This document shows, piece by piece, positions 62,116-64,000 of a DNA stretch of 64,000 nt. The first letter of the stretch is position 1. Each line of letters begins with the position of its first letter. Location of the stretch: positions 186,001-250,000 of the forward strand of contig CAVVRF010000027.1 of NCBI GenBank assembly GCA_963750535.1, in the 5' to 3' direction. A model generated the notes under the pieces. It had not been told where the DNA came from. It did not search any database and saw nothing but the letters and a program-made list of their open reading frames with translations. Both the position numbers and the translations under genes were made by a program. This DNA comes from JAKFWF01 sp963750535. GTDB taxonomy: Bacteria > Pseudomonadota > Alphaproteobacteria > Rhizobiales > Hyphomicrobiaceae.

Positions 62116-62792
62116 GGTGTTCTGGACAAGGGGTAGCATCCGCCTGGGCTTGATCCGCTGGGTCTCTTCCAATGTCCCATCCGAACAAGCTCCAACGGCT
62201 GGACTGACGTGGTTCAACGGCAACAGCTTAGCCGAGGCGGCGCTATGATCGGTCAACCGGCATACGTCGCTCAGTTGCTCCTTATGCAGCCGGCGAGGCT
62301 CGACCACTGGCGCGATATTCCCAAACTCGGCGGAAGCTGGCGGGCTGACGGCAGCGAGCGAACGAAACTGGAAGCCGCGGCTTCGGCAATGGAAGCGGTG
62401 GAGGCCTTCCACGACTATCCCGGGCCGAAGCAGTCCGCGGCGCTGCGCGAGCGACTCGCCGCGGATGGCTCGAACTCGTCTCGCGGGAAGGATCTCTAGC
62501 GCTCAGCTGACGCGCGCTCGTCGTGAGCGTCCCTTGCAATGGGACCTGCACGCCGAGATGACTGCCAACGAGCTTGCCGACGTCTTGCCGCCTGGTCTGT
62601 GCGAGGCCGAGGCCCGGCGGCATTACTTCCAGGCCCTTGTCGTCTCGGCGAAGACACGCGGCCTCAAGTTGCTCAGACCCAACTGCCATCATGGCCAAAC
62701 GCAAGTCTGCCTCGGAGACCCCTGGCAGCTCTCGAGCTGCATAGGAGTGTCCAGAGGCAGGTTGTAACCGACTGCGCGAAGTGGAGGAGAGC
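62116..62792. other. Gene-poor stretch downstream of the tRNA-Arg
   Basis: About 680 bases with several overlapping short frames on both strands (for example 62209-62499 and 62465-62767) but no recognisable family, no strong ribosome sites and no repeats. It is probably decayed integrated DNA between the recombinase remnant and the AspT-type gene. Confidence 0.4.
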
Positions 62793-64000
62793 ATGTTGGA
62801 ATGGTTCGCAACGACGCTCCGTCAGTATCCGGAAATAGCCATCTTCCTATCCTTGGCATTCGGGTACTACTTCGGCTCTTTCACCTATAAAGGCCTCGGC
62901 CTTGGGGCAGTGACCGCGACACTGATTGCTGCGGTCATCATTGGCCAGATTGGCATCAACGTTACGGGTCCCCTGAAGCCGTTCTTCTTCTTAATGTTCC
63001 TTTTCGCCATCGGCTACGCCGTGGGGCCGCAATTTGTGCGCGGGATTGCCAAAGATGGACTCCCGCAGGCGCTGTATGCCGCGGTCGTATGCGTGTTCTG
63101 CCTGCTCGGCGCCTATCTCGCCGCCAAGTTTGCCGGTTACGATGTTGGTTCGGCCGCTGGGCTCTACGCAGGGTCGCAGACGATTTCGGCATCAATGGGC
63201 CTCGCGACTGATGCGATCAACCGGCTTGGATTGCCACCCGAGCAGAGCAAGAATCTGCTTGACGCAATGCCCGTCGCCTACGCCGTGACCTATATCTTCG
63301 GCACGATCGGTTCCGCGATTATCATCGCGCTACTAGGGCCGGCTTTGCTTGGCATCGATCTCGAGGCCGCGTGCAAGCGCTACGAGGAGCAACACGGCGG
63401 AACGAAGGTGGCAGGCGGCCCCGGGACCGCCTGGCACCAGTTCGCGATGCGAGCGTACCGCGTGCCGGAGGGTGCAAGAATCATCGGCAAGACGGTACAA
63501 GAAGCTGAGCGGCTCGTGCCCGAGCAGCGGGTCTTTATACTGCGCATCCGCCGTGGCGGAAACATCGCGGATGCGACGTCCGACACTGTGATCCAGGCGG
63601 GCGACGTCGTGGCAATCGCCGGTCGGCGCGATGTGCTGGTGAATTTGATTGGCACGGCAGCCGAGGAAATTGACGACCGCGAATTGTTGGCCGTGCCGAC
63701 GGAAGGCGTCGATGTCTATGTCACGAACAAGGAGGTCGACGGCAAGACGCTGGCCGAATTGGCGGAAGCGCCGTGGGCGCGCGGCGTGTTTCTACGCAAG
63801 ATTACGCGCGGAGCGACCGCGACCGACATCCCGATTTTCCCAGCCACACAGGTCAATCGCGGCGACATTCTCACCCTCGTGGGTCGCACTCAGGACGTAA
63901 GCCTGGCAACCAAGGTGCTGGGCTATGCAGACCGCGTGACCGATATCGCCGACGTCGTGTTCATTGGAGGGGCGATCGCGATCGGTGCCCTGCTCGGCGC
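62793..64000 (+). CDS. AspT/YidE-type transporter (3' end outside window)
   Basis: Starts at ATG 62793 with GGAGGAG 4-5 bases upstream and is open to the window end (about 402 residues visible). The N-terminal five to six helices (AIFLSLAFGYYFGSFTYKGL, FFFLMFLFAIGYAVGPQFVR, AGSQTISASMGLATDAINRL) are followed by two TrkA-C-like domains (VPEGARIIGKTVQEAERLVP, VYVTNKEVDGKTLAELAEAP) and a further helix. This is the aspartate:alanine exchanger/YidE family. The codons are AT-richer than those of the neighbours (tta, cta, ata, att), suggesting horizontal transfer. Confidence 0.82.
   Translation, partial: MLEWFATTLRQYPEIAIFLSLAFGYYFGSFTYKGLGLGAVTATLIAAVIIGQIGINVTGPLKPFFFLMFLFAIGYAVGPQFVRGIAKDGLPQALYAAVVCVFCLLGAYLAAKFAGYDVGSAAGLYAGSQTISASMGLATDAINRLGLPPEQSKNLLDAMPVAYAVTYIFGTIGSAIIIALLGPALLGIDLEAACKRYEEQHGGTKVAGGPGTAWHQFAMRAYRVPEGARIIGKTVQEAERLVPEQRVFILRIRRGGNIADATSDTVIQAGDVVAIAGRRDVLVNLIGTAAEEIDDRELLAVPTEGVDVYVTNKEVDGKTLAELAEAPWARGVFLRKITRGATATDIPIFPATQVNRGDILTLVGRTQDVSLATKVLGYADRVTDIADVVFIGGAIAIGALLG

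Overview
The window is a high-GC, gene-dense stretch of an alphaproteobacterial chromosome, probably Hyphomicrobiales-like. The pointers are a DUF2865 protein at the left edge, PepSY-like and YceI small secreted proteins, the citrate synthase and biotin carboxylase sequences, the TolC-neighbour type of isoaspartyl methyltransferase, and a sigma-32/ROSE-type control region in front of an hsp20 gene. I cannot name genus or species from sequence alone. No plasmid, phage or CRISPR locus is visible.

Layout. 1-11 kb: DUF2865 fragment, GNAT, agmatinase-type ureohydrolase, AtzG-like/amidase pair, SDR-DoxX fusion with DUF2269, paired M16 peptidases, YceI and SDR. 11.6-14.8 kb: a two-gene module of a calcineurin-like phosphoesterase and a Ser/Thr kinase fused to a universal stress domain, flanked on both sides by paralogous small secreted proteins with matching 11-bp-periodic operator-like sites. 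15-24 kb: M19 dipeptidase, two glycosyltransferase-like genes, a MITE-like element, a duplicated-domain protein, an aspartate aminotransferase, protein-L-isoaspartate methyltransferase, tRNA-Cys, PilZ. 24-31 kb: citrate synthase with terminator, inositol monophosphatase, higBA with a decayed GNAT, an EEP hydrolase, an Imm11-type orphan, ilvC. 31-44 kb: GST, LysE, YcaQ, branched-chain aminotransferase, class I aminotransferase, MscS channel, BepA-like M48 protease, DsbA-like protein, accBC, HIT, PAP2. 45-53 kb: methylmalonyl-CoA epimerase with a nine-unit tandem repeat upstream, YeeE/YedE transporter, an internally deleted solute-binding protein, an FMN alpha-hydroxyacid dehydrogenase, a NarL-type two-component pair, an orphan acidic protein. 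52-61 kb: UxaA/GarD dehydratase, tandem USP, AroE-like, AroQ, hydroxyquinol-type dioxygenase, metallo-beta-lactamase fold hydrolase, hsp20, PepSY-like protein, lysophospholipase-like hydrolase, ArsR. 61.8-64 kb: tRNA-Arg(CCG), a serine-recombinase remnant and an AspT-family transporter with AT-richer codons, suggesting a decayed element at the tRNA.

A striking technical feature is that about ten genes, including ilvC, accB, aroE, mce and a branched-chain aminotransferase, are each broken by a single frameshift, and at least eight are explained by one extra base. This looks more like uncorrected sequencing error than biology, so those genes are probably intact in the organism.

The best candidates for new biology are the kinase/phosphoesterase module with its twin secreted proteins and shared operator, the higher-order palindromic repeat array at 45.5 kb, the MITE-like nested palindrome at 17.8 kb, and the non-canonical AroE in an aromatic/sugar-acid catabolic neighbourhood.
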